DNA of 64,000 nucleotides from positions 142,183,017 through 142,247,016 of the forward strand of contig NC_088099.1 in NCBI RefSeq assembly GCF_036370855.1, in the 5' to 3' direction. Positions within the stretch are counted from its first letter, which is position 1; each line of letters begins with the position of its first letter. Made by a program: the position numbers and the translations under genes. This DNA is from Dromaius novaehollandiae. Its lineage: Eukaryota > Chordata > Aves > Casuariiformes > Dromaiidae. Positions 42,201 through 54,400 of this stretch are shown piece by piece. Below the pieces are notes generated by a model. The model was not told the origin of the DNA. It saw only the letters and a program-made list of their open reading frames with translations, and searched no databases.

Positions 42201-45200
42201 ATTTTGGCCTTCCTATTTATATGAAGGTTGTGAATGTCATATATTCACAACTGTTGGATGTAAGGCCCTAAAGGAAAAGGAAGCCCAAAATTAATAATCC
42301 CATTACTTGCAATAAAATCAGCAGAGCTATGAACACTTCAGTGAAACGAACAAGCAACTGAGTTAATGCCATTGCAGAAAGCTACGCCTATAATAGAGTA
42401 AGAATACAAATGGCTTAGTTACTACAATTGAGTAGAATTAGTCCTATAAATAAAAGCTTTCTAGTCCATTATCAGAAATGCAGTTCCACAAGCCCCTTCT
42501 GTAGACCTAACTTTTAGTATTTATAAAGGAGGTGTGCAGCAGTGAGTGCCCTTTTTCTTCCAAGCATTTGGAATCATGTAAGTGAAGGTCATTTCTGTGC
42601 CAAGGGCTGGAAGGGACCATTCAAATGATGGCCAGGTGCTGGGTCTTCATAAGGAAGTGAATTTCAGCTACTGGATTATTTTGCTTTAATTTATTTTTCA
42701 CTTTTTTAATGCATTTGTGAGTATAATGTGTAAACGCATAGCCAAATTTAATTGAATCTTTGTGAAGACTAAAAGTAAAAATAGGAGATATAAAATATTT
42801 CACTTTATGCAGACTTTGACATCTTTATTAATACATTAATCTTTTAATCTGTAGTACTAATTGACATTAGTATAAACGTTTGCACTTGCAACATTCAAAA
42901 ACATCTTTCAGTGGATATGTTGCACCCTGTGAACATTATGAGCTAGACACTGTTTTTATTGCTACCTTAGCTAACTCACTGTGATACTTTCCCTGATAAA
43001 TTCTGATTTGACTTTGTCCTACTTGCTTTTAAATTAGCTGGATTGCTTTCATCATCATTATTATTATTATTATTTTATATTTGTAGCTTGTGGAGATATT
43101 CCAGAACAAATTAGATCACCGAGCGGGACAATCACAAGTCCAGGGTGGCCCTCTGAATATCCTGCACGAATCAACTGTAGCTGGTACATCCATGCAAACC
43201 CAGGGGAGATCATAACTATAAGGTAACATTGGTACTGTGTCAACCACATGGATAGAAGAAGTACCGACTAGACTTTTTTTGACAGCCAATTATGTATAAA
43301 CTAATTTCTTCTGCCTACCTGTAAACGTAGATCTGTTTTGTCTGTTTTTTGCTCTTCCTTTTATCCCATTTGGTCTTACACAGCCATGTAGCATTTGTTT
43401 CCTGAACCACCTATTCTATGCTGTGTGTGTATTATGTATAGAGAAAAAGTGGGATTTTTAAAATTCTGGCAACCCATAACTTCTACTGAAAGCAGTAAGA
43501 ACTAATGGATGATTAAAATGGCATCCATTTCCATTAGGTAGTTTGGAAGCAAGAACTGTTTCTGAAGAACAGGAAAACTGGGACCAAATACAGGCATTAT
43601 ATAAATTTAGAACTGTATTTTAGAAGCTAATGAGAAAGTACATGAGCATTCTGTTTATAACATCAAAAAAAAAAAAAGCTACTTAAAAGTCACTATCTAT
43701 GTGGTTTATATTGTGACAGCGTCAGTATTAAATGATACATTTTAACAGTGACGATGATTGTTTTATTCCTAAGGTAAAAACTTTTGCTGCATCTTTACCA
43801 AAGGAAAGATGTAGCTTTAGCTGCAAACTTACTTCAGTTTCCAGTACAGACCTGCTGACCTAAGAAGAAGGAAGAATATTTATGAAGTATTTGCTTTTTT
43901 TAGTTTAAAGTACTAAAATCTTTCTACTAAATATCTGTATTAAACTGGCATAAATGCACAGTAAACTTGGAATTGTTCATCTATTAGAAAGTTTTTAAAA
44001 AATTTTTAATAGCTAAAAATTTTTAAAAGCCTATTTTTTAATAACTTTTCTTTTTCCTCTTACATTTCTTTCCTCTGCTCATCTATCTAGCATATATTTC
44101 ACATTTGATTTCTGCCTTAGGGCTCCGTTGTCTGTGCTGACCTGTTTTCGCCCAGACAGTTCGTACTGCTCTACCATGGCAGCACATCTTCATATAGTTG
44201 TAGCCAAAGTTTGGGTAATATTTTCCATGACATACCTATCAGGTAATAGAGTAGTGCAAGTGGGAGCAAATCTTATCTGAAATCATATTTTTGAACACTT
44301 TAGGTGTACTTAGAATGTCAGGTCAGATCATTGGCTGAAAGTAGCATTAGCTAAAATTCTGATGAAATTTGGTTTAAATAAAACCACTTAGTACATAAAA
44401 TTACTAAATGAGTAATTTCATGACCAGAATTACTTAAAAACTTTAAAATGAATGCTTTTTTTTTGGTAGCAAAACTGAACTTCTTAAGTAGGGGATACAA
44501 TATTTTGGATGATAAAATGAATTCTTAGTGTCCTAATAATGTCAGATATCTTCACCACAAGGTGAATAGTAGGTGAACCCCTGGATGGAGAAGCCATCCT
44601 TTTTGTTTCATGCCAGAGAAGTACTTTCAGCTAATTTCCATTTCTAACTGCAGTAATTCATTAGTTTGGTTGTGTAGTGTCCAGTTTAATAACAATTTTG
44701 ACCTCCGTTTTTCAGCTTTCAAGATTTTGATGTTCAAGGATCACGGAGATGCAGCTCAGATTGGTTGACAATTGGAAGCTACAAGAATGTTGAAGGCTAC
44801 AGAGCATGTGGCTCCTCTATTCCTTCACCATACATCTCTTCACAGGATCATGTTTGGATCAGATTTCACTCAGATGATAGCATCTCTAGAAAAGGCTTCA
44901 GATTAGCCTACTTTGCTGGTATGTTGCAAATAACTGGTACAACTTTATGGGTTTGGTTTTTTTCCCTTTTACATTTTAAGAACTATTTACTTTGCAGCAG
45001 GGCACATACAGTCACTTCATGCAGTTAACTCAGGGTTTTTATCAGAGAAAATGTGTGTTGCAGGACCTATTTTAATCACATACCATGTTGAAAAGGTTTA
45101 CACTCTTAAAAAATTGTATTAAGATGATGGACTATTCTAGCCAACTACAGGTTCATTTTGCACATGCAAAAATTCTGTTTGGATAGTTCAAATATGCAGT

Positions 45201-48200
45201 GTTAAGCTAGTTATCAGTTTTAATAGTTTGAGGCTGCTTTGTGGGCAATTCTTGGTCTGCTGGCTCCAGTAGCTACTCTAGTAGCTCTCCAGAGAGAGGA
45301 GGAAGCCAGTCATGGGTAAAGAGTAGTTCCACGCTGTTTTCTGCCCTTACAAAGTGTTAGAATTGAATATAATGATGTGATCACGGTGTTTTAAGTCCTT
45401 ATCATCAGAAATACTAGATTAGATTCTTCATTGTTTTTGTAATAGTTTTAATGCTCTTGCTCCCTCCCAGTTTGTCTACACTGCATTCTCTGGCCTGCTC
45501 CAAATCTTTGCACCCCAACTTTTAACTCTTCTTCTATGTATAACAATTCATACTGCCTTTTCCACCTATCCATTGCCACCATTGTTCAAAATTATTGTAC
45601 TAAGCTTCAAAAACCTTGCCCTAATCTCTCCTAGTCTAAACCACATTTGCTCCTGTGCTGTATTCTGCACCTTCTCGTCTTACCTTTGTCCACAACCCTT
45701 TAGTGTCTTTAGGGTCTTCCCTCTCTCTCTTCTGTTTGCAAGCCTACCCAAAAGCTCCCTCTACACTTCAGCAACTTGAAGTTTAACATATCTCATGAGA
45801 AGTAATGCAGCCTTACCTTTGATGCTGGCTCAGCTTTCAGGGCAATGCTCCACCAGAATTTTGCTTACTGCTGGGCCAAAAGAGATGACAGGGAAAAAGA
45901 AGCTTCTATTTAATCAGTCATCCTTAGCATCTGCTTCTGCTCTGCTCATCTCCATGTCCCTATAGGCTTAGAGGAAAGGCAGCATTCCTGAGTGACTTCC
46001 AGGAAGAAGAAAATTTTGGATAAGGGTGTGGAATGGGTAGGGAAGAGGAGGTGAGCCACCGGCTTAATAGAATATTTCTGGAAATCTTTTCCTCTCTTTT
46101 CCTCAAATCTTAAAACAACTTCATTATATAACCCCTTTTGGAAGAAGCTATAATAATAATATTTTCAAAATTTATTCAAGCAATAAATATTTTCCTCCCC
46201 TGTGTTATTTGATTTCTACACATTAGCATCATGCAGTAGTACTTCGTTTGTTAACACCTTAATAGACTATTTTAGCCAATGTTTTTAAGGCTACTCTTTA
46301 AAAATATATATTTAAATATTTAAAACAACTATACTGAAACTTTGGCTTGAGCTTGATTCTATGCTTAATATGATACTTCGGAAATACTTCATGTTTCAGG
46401 TGGTAGGGTAGCGTTTACATGATCAGAATAGTCCTCTAATGTTGTAGAAGGCCCTGTGTGTAGGAGAAAAGCTGAAAAAATCTGTTCTAATAATATTCTG
46501 GTTGTGTGTGCTTTCCCATGTGAAAAGGGAACTCCTGAAATACTAACAACATTTTTGCAATACGTTCAATTATCCCAATGTTTTATTTTGTATACTATGG
46601 ATCAGTAATCATCATTTCTTTACGATGAGTTTGCAATATCTGTATTACATCTAATTTCTTAATAAATACACATTAAAAATTGTAAGTCTATTATTACTTC
46701 CCTGATTTCAATGGCTAGACTTGTATGCGAGAGCGGCAGGTTTACATCCTTGTCTGTCTACAGTTGTCATGGGTAAAGAATTACAATAACTTGTATGCAT
46801 TACTGACAAGGCTCTGGTTTTTCATTTAAGAATGATACTTCTTATTACCTGTAAGTGTAGGTGGTGATGATAATGGTAGTGACAGCAGTGGCTTGACATA
46901 TAATTTTCTATATCGTAAGATGGCTAATCAAGAAATGCAGTAGAAACAAAAGAAATCAAAAGCCAAAGCAGGGATAGTGAGTTCTTCCTGTGTCAAGAAG
47001 CATATGCTAAATATCTTAGAAAAGGAAAAAAATGTAGTAATAATACTTCAGCTGTGCAGATGTCAGTTAGGTCTACTTAGGCTGGAATGATGGAAACTAC
47101 TTATAAGCAACAGGTCCAGAGGGGACTGTTAGGGATCCTCTAGTTTAAAATCCAGTATAGACAATAGGCCATGTAAATTCTTTGAATTAATTCTTGTTTA
47201 AAGTAGCTAACATCTTCCAGAAAAATACCCATGTTTCATTGAAAACAAACAAAAAAAACCCCAGAAAATGTTCCAGTTAGGAAGGTTCTACTAGTCTTTG
47301 ATTTGTTCCTGTGACGAATTAGTGTTATGAATTTGGATCTTGTTTAGCCTTCATCTTTTAGAATGAAGAGCTTTCCGTTATCATATTTCTGTTTTGTTTT
47401 AGTCACTTTAATCATCTCTTTCGATGATCTAGGGAAAGTGATCTCTTGATGTCTTTTGAAATAAGACTAGACTAGAAGGGGTTTTTTTTTTTTCTCCATC
47501 ACCTCTTTTAATTTAGAAGCATCTTTAATTATGGGTACCAAAATATGACAGAGTTTACTAATTGTGGCTGATGTAAAGTGGAAAATAGAGATAATAAAAG
47601 TAGAGAAGTTATGTTCCCTGTAAATGCGTGAAAGGTTTTTGTTAGCTCTTTGTCTACAACTGCACTTGGGTTCTGCTGATTATCTTGTGTTATCCTGAAG
47701 TTCTTTGTAGGCACAGTGTTCAAGAATAGTTTTATTTGTATACAGCTACATTTATTGTTCTTAAGTTTGTGACTTTACATAAGCTTAGTCAACACATGAA
47801 CTAATAGCTTATAACCTATTCATTTGACAGTCAAAGTTCTTTTGACAGTGATCTGTTCTCTCTTATTATTTTACCACTTAATCGATATCCGATTCAAATG
47901 TAAACTTTATTGGTGTAATGACTTCAGGATCATGGGTTAAAAATGCAAATCAGGGTAAAGTAGGCAGGTTGTTTCTGGAAAAATTAAAAGCCTACAGAAA
48001 CAAGAGCTTAGGTAGAAATTATATCCCATCTTGTTACTGCAATATTTTCTTTAATATTTGCTTCTCTCGTATTTATATCTCCATCTTATCTCTTTCCTCT
48101 CAACCTTTTTCTGGTTGTATGTGCTTTCTAATTATTACATTTTCAGAAAGAAAGCTTTTGCTATTTATTTAGTATCTATATGTTCTGCAAGGTAAAAGCA

Positions 48201-51200
48201 CCAAGCAAGAGTATAATCAGTATTTCAGCTAGTTCACTCACTAGTTTGTGCCTATTTCCGATCTGTTGCCCTGTCTGTGGCCCAAAGTCATTCTGTTCGA
48301 TCAGGACAAGTCTAGTAGTTCACTTGTACAAGCTTCAAAGGAAGTTTTATTTTTCCTGTATTCTTTTTTAAAAAGCCTTAGCACTTGTGCAGTTTTTCAG
48401 ATGATGAGGTGGTTGTTGCACTTTTTTTTTTTTTTTTTTTTTAATCGATTATTTCAAGGTAAAGTTTTTTTGTTTGGGTTTTTTTTTATTGCTTTCCAAG
48501 ATACTGAAAAGAGATACTTGAAGAGGGGAATAGATGTGGTATGACTTGACCAATCACAGCAGATTAGTTGTAGGAATGGAAATTCAAACTAGATATAAGG
48601 AGTTTAGCGCTTGGAGTCGTTAAACATTGGAACAGGTTGTCCAGAGATGTGGTAGAAATCTTAAACTTTGAAGATATTCCAAACTTCATTGGACAAGACT
48701 CTGAACAACCCAACCAAACTTCAAAGTTAGGCTTGCTTTGAGTGGGAGATTTGACTGGGTGACCTCTAGGGATCCCTTCCAATCTAAATTATTCTGTGCT
48801 AAAGCAAATAGTACCTGCTTCTCTGAGAGTCTCTGTTTCAGTAAGTTTACCATGCTGCCTCTAATGTTTCTTTTGTAAACTCCAAAATACAGTGTTACTT
48901 TAGATTTAGTATATCTTTGTTTAACTTCCTGAATTTCTGCTGTGGAAGACTATCTGCATTACAGGTTGTTGGTTTTTTTTTTTTTTTTTTTTTAACACAC
49001 TTTTGGAGCACTGACCACATCAGTCTGTTTTGTAGCCAAATTTACGGTTTATGCTATGGTTTTTAGGAACTGTAGTGACTTAAAATGATACAAGTATATT
49101 TGATTTGGCTAAGTTGTTACAGAGCTGAAATGGATTGTTTCCAAGGTATGCTTCAGTGCTTGACATGCTTGGAGCTTTAATAAATTGCTGAAGAATAGCT
49201 GAAGAAAAATATTCTTGAGGCTGCAAGTGTGGTAGTAGCCAGTAGACCACATTTTCCTAAATGAGGGTGTCTTCTGACATTTTTCAGAATTTAAAAAAAA
49301 CTTCTGTGTTGTCTAGACCACTACTTGCATCCTTAACTTTTGAAACTCAATTTTGTGTTTAGGCATATATGAATTTCTGTCTTTTGCTGCACTCTGCTCT
49401 CCTAATTGCTGAAGGAACAAATGATGGGAAGGAGGGGGGAGAGTGGTTTCTCACTTAAGGTGAGGTAAAGGGTGATCTTAACTGTCAACTTTTCGCTCTT
49501 GCTATAGATCCCTTGGTGCAAAGTACAAACCTAAGAAAACAGGACAGTGGGCTGACGGCTTTTATATGAAAGAGTTTGATCAGGTAACTGCAGGAAAAAG
49601 TTATTGTAGTTTCAGTGAGGAAGGAGAGAGACAATATTTTTCTGACTTAATTTTAGCACCTTACAAGGCAGATTTTCCAACTGCTGTAAACGAGCGTAGT
49701 TTTCTCGACTACAATTATTTGACTTAAAGCAGCTAAGAGTGAGGCTCATGCTGATGTGTTGACAGTATTTAGACTGCAAAAAACTGTTTTATCATTGAAA
49801 CTTGTGGTGATTTACAGAGACTTTAAACAGTTACAGGTTTTACCATTCTGAACCACCTGGTGCTGCAAATATATATGCAACACAAACCACAAAGTACTGC
49901 ATTCTACAAAGAGAATATTTTTATGATTTCCTTTTTTTCAGGGAAATCTGATGAACCGAATTGTGACTGTGACCAGTTTCACTGCGCTAATGGGAAGTGT
50001 ATTCCAGAAACTTGGAAATGTAATAATATGGATGAATGTGGAGACAACTCGGATGAAGAAATCTGTGCCAAAGCTAATCCTCCAACAGCTTCTTCCTTTC
50101 AACCTTGTGCTTACAACCAGTTCCAATGTCTTTCTCGCTTCACCAAGCTTTACACTTGCCTTCCAGAATCTTTAAAATGTGATGGTAACATTGATTGTCT
50201 TGACTTGGGAGACGAAATAGACTGTGATGTGCCAACATGTGGGCAGTGGTTAAAATACTTTTATGGTACTTTCAGTTCTCCCAACTATCCTGACTTTTAT
50301 CCACCTGGAAGCAACTGCACCTGGTTAATAGACACTGGTGATCATCGCAAAGTAATTTTGCGATTTACTGATTTTAAACTTGATGGTACTGGTTATGGAG
50401 ACTATGTCAAAATATATGATGGGTTAGAGGAGAATCCACGGAGGCTTTTGCGTGTGCTAACAGCATTTGACTCTCATGCTCCCCTTACAGTTGTTTCATC
50501 CTCAGGACAGATAAGAGTGCATTTCTGTGCTGACAAAGTGAATGCTGCAAGAGGCTTCAATGCCACCTATCAAGTAGATGGCTTTTGTTTGCCCTGGGAA
50601 ATTCCATGTGGTGGAAATTGGGGTTGCTACACAGAGCAGCAACGCTGCGATGGCTACTGGCACTGTCCAAATGGAAGGGATGAAGCCAATTGCACTATGT
50701 GCCAAAGAGATGAGTTTCCCTGTTCTCGAAACGGTGTTTGCTACCCTCGATCAGATCGCTGCAACTACCAGAATCATTGCCCTAATGGTTCAGATGAAAA
50801 AAATTGCTTCTTCTGCCAGCCAGGAAATTTTCACTGTAAAAATAACCGCTGTGTGTTTGAAAGCTGGGTTTGTGATTCTCAAGATGACTGTGGTGATGGC
50901 AGCGATGAAGAGAATTGCCCGGTCATTGTGCCCACTAGAGTAATAACTGCAGCTGTCATTGGCAGTCTTATTTGTGGATTGCTGCTTGTCATTGCACTGG
51001 GATGTACTTGCAAATTGTACTCACTCAGGATGTTTGAGCGAAGGTAGGTAGAACAGATAGCCTCAAGCAATTAAATCTTAAAATACTTTCATTTATTTTG
51101 TTATTAGAGCACTCTTTTGTATTAAAGCATTCCTACTGACATATAATTATTGTTATATGTGATTTCTAAAGGTGGTGTGGCTTCTTTCTCTTTGACAGAA

Positions 51201-51373
51201 AAAGAAGGTAGTTAAAAGGGGTTAGAATTATTCTGATCACTTTTGTGTCGACAGTTGAGATGTGGTTGCCCAGAGAGGGTGTGGGGAAGCTGCATTTCTG
51301 CAGTTAAATTAATGCCTCATGTCTACATTTCAGAGTATGTTTCTTCTATTGTGGACTGGCTCATACCATGACA

Positions 51374-51411
<38 letters not shown>

Positions 51412-54400
51412 TACAAGTATCTCTCATGGGGCCTTGTATATTTAGTCCATGCTTTTTTAGGCATGTATTGTTGATTTGTTTCTGTTCTTTTTGTCTCCGG
51501 ACAGACCTGTAGGAATGACTACGAGAATTTGTTTCTTTTTTTTAAATAAGACTTCATCTGCTGAAATTTACTATTTCAGATCATAAGTGTGATGTAGTTT
51601 TACTCTTAAATATGAATATATATTATAGACTTACGAAATTTCTTTTCTCTTTAAAAGATCATTTGAAACTCATTTGTCAAGGGTTGAGGCTGAACTGTTA
51701 AGAAGAGAAGCTCCTCCATCTTATGGACAGTTAATTGCCCAGGGTTTAATTCCACCAGTTGAAGATTTTCCTGTTTGTTCACCAAACCAGGTAAGACTTC
51801 AAAATGGTGGGCAGACATTAAAATTTAAGAAAGCCGAAATAAAAATATTTTACCTTCCATCTGTCTTATTTTGGTTTTATAGCATTCCCTTTTCTTCCTT
51901 TCAAACCAATACTTTTAAACTAAGATTAGCTACTAGACAGAATCATTATGATGTGGTAGCATTACAGTTTACTTTGAGGCTTTATTTTCTTAGTGATGGA
52001 TGCCGATATTGCACATTATAGAATCCCTCTTGCATGAAAAATAGATTGGTGGATCCGGTTTTATCTTCTCTGTTGAGGCTGCTGTATAAGCTATTAAGAC
52101 TGCAGAAAAGCACTTAGAAATCTGAGAAAGAAGAATTAAGAATTCCAATACAAGTAGTAGTTCAGTCATTGCACGTGTATGTCTAGGTATGATCATGCCC
52201 ACCGTGCATAGAAAAGGTAATGAAAGAGACACCGCTATAATATATGGTATTAATGGTTATAGGGGGTGACATCATATTTATCCTTTTTATTCCCCATAGG
52301 GATCATTAGCACAATTTTTATTTGGCTGATGAATAAACTTCTACCAAAGCTACTTTTTCATTTAAAAATAAGTAAATACATCACCTTTCAATTAAACCAG
52401 TCGTTTGTGGATTAGAAGAACACACTCAGTCTGGGAATCTGGCCATGGTGCAGTACTACAGCTGGCTTTAAGTTGTGTTGTATGTTGCAGCTAATGTAGA
52501 AAAGCTTATTATTACTTAATATTTCAGAGAAGGAATAAAAAGCTCATGGCAGGACCATAAGAAAGAGAACTGATTTTTATTTTCAACAAAATTGATTTCA
52601 TTGTGCTTATTCTGTTGTAGATTTAATATACTCATTCTTTCATGTTTACATGCTCGCAAGCAGCAGGGTGTTTGGGTTCAAGTAGTCTTGCAAGCATTAC
52701 TTGTGGTGATAGAGAGCTCAAACGACATCAGTTATCATGTCCTCGTTGCATCTCCGATATTTTCTTGATTGGTGACCATGTGCTGTTTTATGTGCCTGCT
52801 GTAGCCTTTGAATTGAGAATAATTGCAATCTTTTGCCTCCTCCCCTGTCCCACTATGAGAGTCTTTCGGCTGCGTTGCTAATTTATTCACTGTCCGTTTT
52901 TTCTCCTTTTATGGTTATAGCCTGTCCTTAGTTTTAGTCTGTTCTTTAGTCTGCCCTTTTTGTTAACTAGATGTTTTGAGAATCCACATGTAGCTTATAC
53001 TGATCTCCTGCTGATGAAGCAAAAGTTAATATTTAGCGACTAGTATTTGTCCTTTTGTACATAGGCAAAATGTAGCCAATCTCAAAGAAGGACCTTTGTT
53101 CAAGCTTCCACTAACTACTGATCCTGAAATCTTTTAATGTTTGATTAACTGTTGTTCTCCTTAGATATCAAGTATTTCAGGGAAGCTTAATAAACTTCCA
53201 TTTTTTTAAGGAAGATGGTTTGAGTACTGTGAATGTAAAGTGTACCCTGATACTGTGACGATAAATGTTTACTGTATTCATGTTGAATATTTTGACTAAG
53301 TTAAGAGGGGCTTTTGTCTTGAATGTTTGAATGTGTCTATGTAAGCACAGAAGTAAAGCTTCTTATGTCAACTCACGATTGATCTATGCTAGGTGTAATA
53401 TGAGCGCGAGATAATTTTACACAAAACTAGATGTTACTTTCCCAATAGAATATAGTAAGCCAAGCCGAACATCCAGCTTTGATAGTGGCAAGTAGATGCA
53501 GACTGTAGGCTGTGAGCAATGGGTAAATTCAACTTTTGCAGAAAAAACATCTTCTGCCCCTATCTTGGAGAAGGGAACCAATAGCTCTACTCTGTCTGGA
53601 AGTGGGTTTTATATTTAAGGACAGTTTGACTGCAACCAAGATTCTCATTGCATGGATCAGCATGGTTAAAAAAAGAACAGTATGTTTCTGTTTAAAGGCA
53701 TTTCTGTGCTTTTACAGATTTGTCTTCCTGTCGTCTTTTCCAAAATTAAGCTTCACCAATTTGTGACATAGGCATATGGCTGTTCAAGATGGATAACATA
53801 AAACCTGGTTGAATATGTTCAATTTCTTTTCAACTTTTTAGAAGGAGTTATAAGTTAACAAGTATATAGAAATAGATAAGTTAAGTCTCCGTATTAGAAA
53901 CAGATGGTTTTCAGAATAGCTTGGTCTTTTTGGCTCCTCTTGTGCTGGTTCTCTGGTAAATTGTAGCGGCCTTGTACTGCAGTTTTCATCAGTGAAAACG
54001 GATGAACAGGCTTTGTTATCATTCATGGGTTCCTGTCCAAGTGTCTGCTGTCTGAACTTGCCACTCTAGTACAGCAGGGACCCAGACTGCAGCTGTGCTC
54101 ACATCTTTCATGAGATAGGGCTTGGTCAAGAAAGTCTGTTAAGACACAGCAGTTGCCATGCCCAGGTGTATAAGACCTCAGGCCTGAGTTACCTGCACAG
54201 GTAACTCAGAACAAATCAATGTGCACTGTGTTTACAGTGCATCCCTACTCTGTGTGGGATTTTCCAGATTGGATACATGGGAACTTGCTTAGGAGCTATA
54301 TGATCAGGATTTCCAAATGAACTTAGTTTGCTCAGGCCTGTTTTTCATCATGAGACCCCAGAGTTTATTTCAGAGGACACTTGAAAACATGAGTAGCTAT

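Larger units (their letters stand above)
44919..49941 (+). other. LRP12: LRP12 intron 4 (5.0 kb)
   Basis: The intron contains two CR1 fragments in opposite orientation (listed separately), T-runs at 48422-48442 and 48973-48993, and an exon-like segment at 49508-49583. The remainder shows nothing recognisable. Confidence 0.85.

Noticed and set aside
42604-42645. GGCTGGAAGGGACCATTCAA, like the reverse complement of a CR1 3' end.
   Set aside because: The match fades after about 25 bases and no further CR1 blocks follow.
44919-45028. Extension of exon 4 in frame past its donor.
   Set aside because: The GTATGT donor is canonical and exon 5 continues the LDLa1 sequence exactly; the extension has no LRP12 similarity.
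51263-51286. GGTTGCCCAGAGAGGGTGTGG, resembling part of the CR1 3' end.
   Set aside because: Only about 24 bases match and the flanks do not continue the CR1 pattern.
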